Below, piece after piece: positions 61,693-64,000 of a stretch of 64,000 bases of DNA; within the stretch, counting starts at the first letter, position 1; every line of letters starts with the position of its first letter. The position numbers and the translations under genes are program-made. The stretch lies in the NCBI GenBank assembly GCA_020746875.1, contig JAGTJL010000007.1, positions 1,984,001 to 2,048,000 on the forward strand, written 5' to 3'. This stretch comes from Rhexocercosporidium sp. MPI-PUGE-AT-0058. Taxonomy: Eukaryota > Ascomycota > Leotiomycetes > Helotiales. Below the pieces are notes generated by a model. That model saw only the letters and a list, made by a program, of their open reading frames with translations, ran no database searches and had not been told where the DNA came from.

Positions 61693-63674
61693 CTCGAAGA
61701 AGTTTGATTTTTCTCGTGGATAAAGTTGTAAACAAAAATGACTGGTGCAATAACCCCAAACTACCTGTTCTGCACTATCCTCTATATAGGCACACAAACC
61801 ACCCAACCTGCTCGTCCGCAACGCCGAAACCACTCCAAGCTTCCCAACACCCCTAGGTACTAGTTTAGGAAATCCGCGCAGTCTAGAACCTCATAGCGCC
61901 TCAAAACCCCAGCACGGGGTGATCTCGCACTCTCAAGTTCGAACGCCATCGAGGCCGTACCTACAAACAACGTGAAAGACTTACTCTAGACAGCTTCAGA
62001 AACAGCACAGCTCATGCACGGACGATGGCCTAGCCGGCGCCGTCGCCATATGATATGCTGTAGAATGACAAATTGTTAATTTAAGGTGGGTGATTGGTGC
62101 AGGATGTGTGAGGGATGGGGAGTGAAGTGAGGCTCGAGGGGGTTGGCGGGGTAGACTATTTTAGGTGGTTTACCCCGCGTTGAGTTGAAGGTCTGGGGTT
62201 TGCGAGCTTGGAGAATTGGGTTGAATGAACGCTGGGTGGGAACAAATAGAAGTGATATCTGCAAAGAAGGAATTTGATGGAAATTCAAATATTAGCAAAG
62301 ACCGAAAGAAAGGATAGATGCGCTCGAGATGAGTGTAGCCCGGCATCCCCGAGCCATGAGCCGTTGTACGATGGCTTCCAGGGCGTGAATTGAATGATGA
62401 ACGACATGGATTAGACTGTCATGTGAAAATTGATAGTCGACACGATAATCGCAAATCTTAATACAGGTCAATGATCTCTGCAGTTGAAATAAGCTCACTT
62501 CATCGCGCCCATTGATGCGGAAGGATTACCGCTGATACCCTGGTGTGATCGGAGCAGGGTTCGAATTGAAATAGAGTTTGAACTAACTATATAATGATTC
62601 TTCTTGACCTTCATTCACGGTGTTTATATTTCCAGTAATTGATGCTCGCTAATCCACTCCACTCTACTCCGTTACTTAAAGTGTGGGTTTGTTGTACGGA
62701 GCAAAGGCTGCGTCAAATAGCGACGACACATCTTCCCGAAAGTCACGATGCAGCACTTCGAACATTCCATACTGGGTGACAATTACGAAGGAAATGGAGA
62801 CACCACAGAGACGAAGATTAAAAATTCCCACTGTAGTAGACAACATGTAACAGACGACCTTCACCTTGAAGCTCTGTTCACAGAATCACGATCAACATAT
62901 ACCATCCAGTTCCGTGCCTCTGCATTGCATCGACGAATCAAGGAGCTTTCCATATAGATATACTCACTCAACCAACAGCCAATAACCAACAACTGACCAC
63001 ATCAACCACCCGCCACAATCCCATACCTCCCCTCTTCAACTTCCAAAATAAAAAAATGTGTGTCCTCCAAGTTCGCTCATGGTGTTTCGTTTCAAGAGAA
63101 GACTTGCAGCATCAACGATGCATAACATACTTGCATCGCAGCACATTTCAGTCACGTTACGCGGTCACCTCGTCCCAGCCAAATTTGTATGAGAGAGAGC
63201 GGCCCGCTAGGCAATCTTGAATGATCCTTGCGATGTGGCTTTTGCGGGGTAGAGTAGATGTGTTTCGGGTCAGCTTTGAGGGTATTTAGGGGGCCAATGG
63301 GCGATGTTTCCATTCAAGGCTGGTGTGTCACGTGCAATCGAGCGGGAATGGCCGAGATTTGCTTGGCAGCAGCCTTGAGTGGGTGTGGGCTTCACAACGT
63401 CAGACAAGCCAGGGCGGCGGGAGACTGCAGAGGACGCATGTGGCAGCAACATGGGACGACTGACAACGGAGTGAAGATCCCAATATAATACACATAATAC
63501 ACGAGACTCGTGATCCTGTCCCGTTGTACGAGTACCAAGCGTCTTTGACTGCCGGGACGGCTACGGAAACTATCTTTCTTTCTCCCTCATCACAAATGCA
63601 ACGCCAACAGCAACACCAATAACCATCAACATATCTCCTGCTCTCTCCATCGCGGATACCCAGCCTCAGCTGTC
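61693..63674. other. Divergent intergenic region, about 2 kb
   Basis: This spans the promoters of the catalase-fold and transporter genes. Short frames (62076-62957, 63258-63488) have no domain signals; nothing else recognised. Confidence 0.5.
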
Positions 63675-64000
63675 ATGGGCGGAGACAACACCGCGATCGA
63701 TAGGCTACGCGCCCTCTTCAAAGCTTCGAACAATGAGCAGCAGTACGAACCTGTGGATACAGACTATCTGAATGGGGATGAGGATGTGCGGAGACCGGTA
63801 TTGATTGCACCAGAGGCAGACGATGGAGAGGAGTTTTCGTGGTTCGAGTACTCTATATTCCTTCTTTTGGGAATAGCTATGCTCTGGGCATGGTAAGGAC
63901 TACATACTCTTGGTTGAAGAGCTGTACTAATGGTGTAACAGGAACATGTTTCTAGCTGCAGCTCCATACTTCCAGACCCGATTCGCAGACAACCACAATA
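63675..64000 (+). CDS. Equilibrative nucleoside transporter (ENT/SLC29), N-terminal part
   Basis: Exon 1 (63675-63892) encodes a 56-residue acidic cytosolic leader and the start of the first membrane span. An intron with GTAAGG donor and TGTAACAG acceptor (63893-63941) follows, and exon 2 continues in phase to the right edge. The joint gives WFEYSIFLLLGIAMLWAWN followed by MFLAAAPYFQTRF, the conserved first helix of ENT family transporters (yeast FUN26), in which the W-x-x-N-x-F pattern lines the substrate path. Such proteins carry nucleosides across the vacuolar or plasma membrane. Only about 90 residues are visible; ten further helices would lie beyond the window. Confidence 0.82.

Overview
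This is nuclear DNA of a filamentous ascomycete (Pezizomycotina; a Leotiomycete is my best guess). Genes are compact and split by roughly 45-90 bp introns with GT..AG ends and CTAAC-type branch sites. Families typical of these fungi occur: fungal rhodopsin-domain membrane protein, 2EXR proteins, a HET-like protein, an NAT-type acetyltransferase. The class-level guess is inference from gene content only.

Layout. Positions 1-13,440 are gene-poor and accessory: a transposase fragment cut by the left edge, a MITE at 1,801-1,987, a small secreted cysteine-rich protein, a broken 2EXR gene, a methyltransferase, a second 2EXR gene and a frameshifted arylamine N-acetyltransferase. Positions 13,441-15,900 are an extremely AT-rich, non-coding block with two short-unit tandem arrays. 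Positions 15,901-25,200 are again sparse: a small acidic protein, a doubtful gene remnant, a membrane-protein gene with one stop codon, an intact SET protein and a thoroughly decayed amidohydrolase. From 26,677 to the right edge the DNA is mostly conserved and intact: kelch/transmembrane protein, rhodopsin-domain protein, RIO1 kinase and SMC3 (head to head), a 1,710-residue coiled-coil protein, DBP9 helicase, one decayed gene, CCDC47-type ER protein and haspin kinase (head to head), a HET/TIR-like membrane protein, a catalase-fold protein and the start of an ENT nucleoside transporter.

Housekeeping functions cover chromosome cohesion and mitotic histone phosphorylation (SMC3, haspin), ribosome maturation (RIO1, DBP9) and ER membrane-protein biogenesis (CCDC47). 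Their reconstructed exons close in frame without lesions. At least five accessory genes in the same window carry nonsense codons or frameshifts. This contrast is the most striking feature, together with the membrane-anchored HET/TIR-like protein and the small secreted protein. All exon structures were worked out by eye from splice signals, reading phase and protein continuity; no database search was run.
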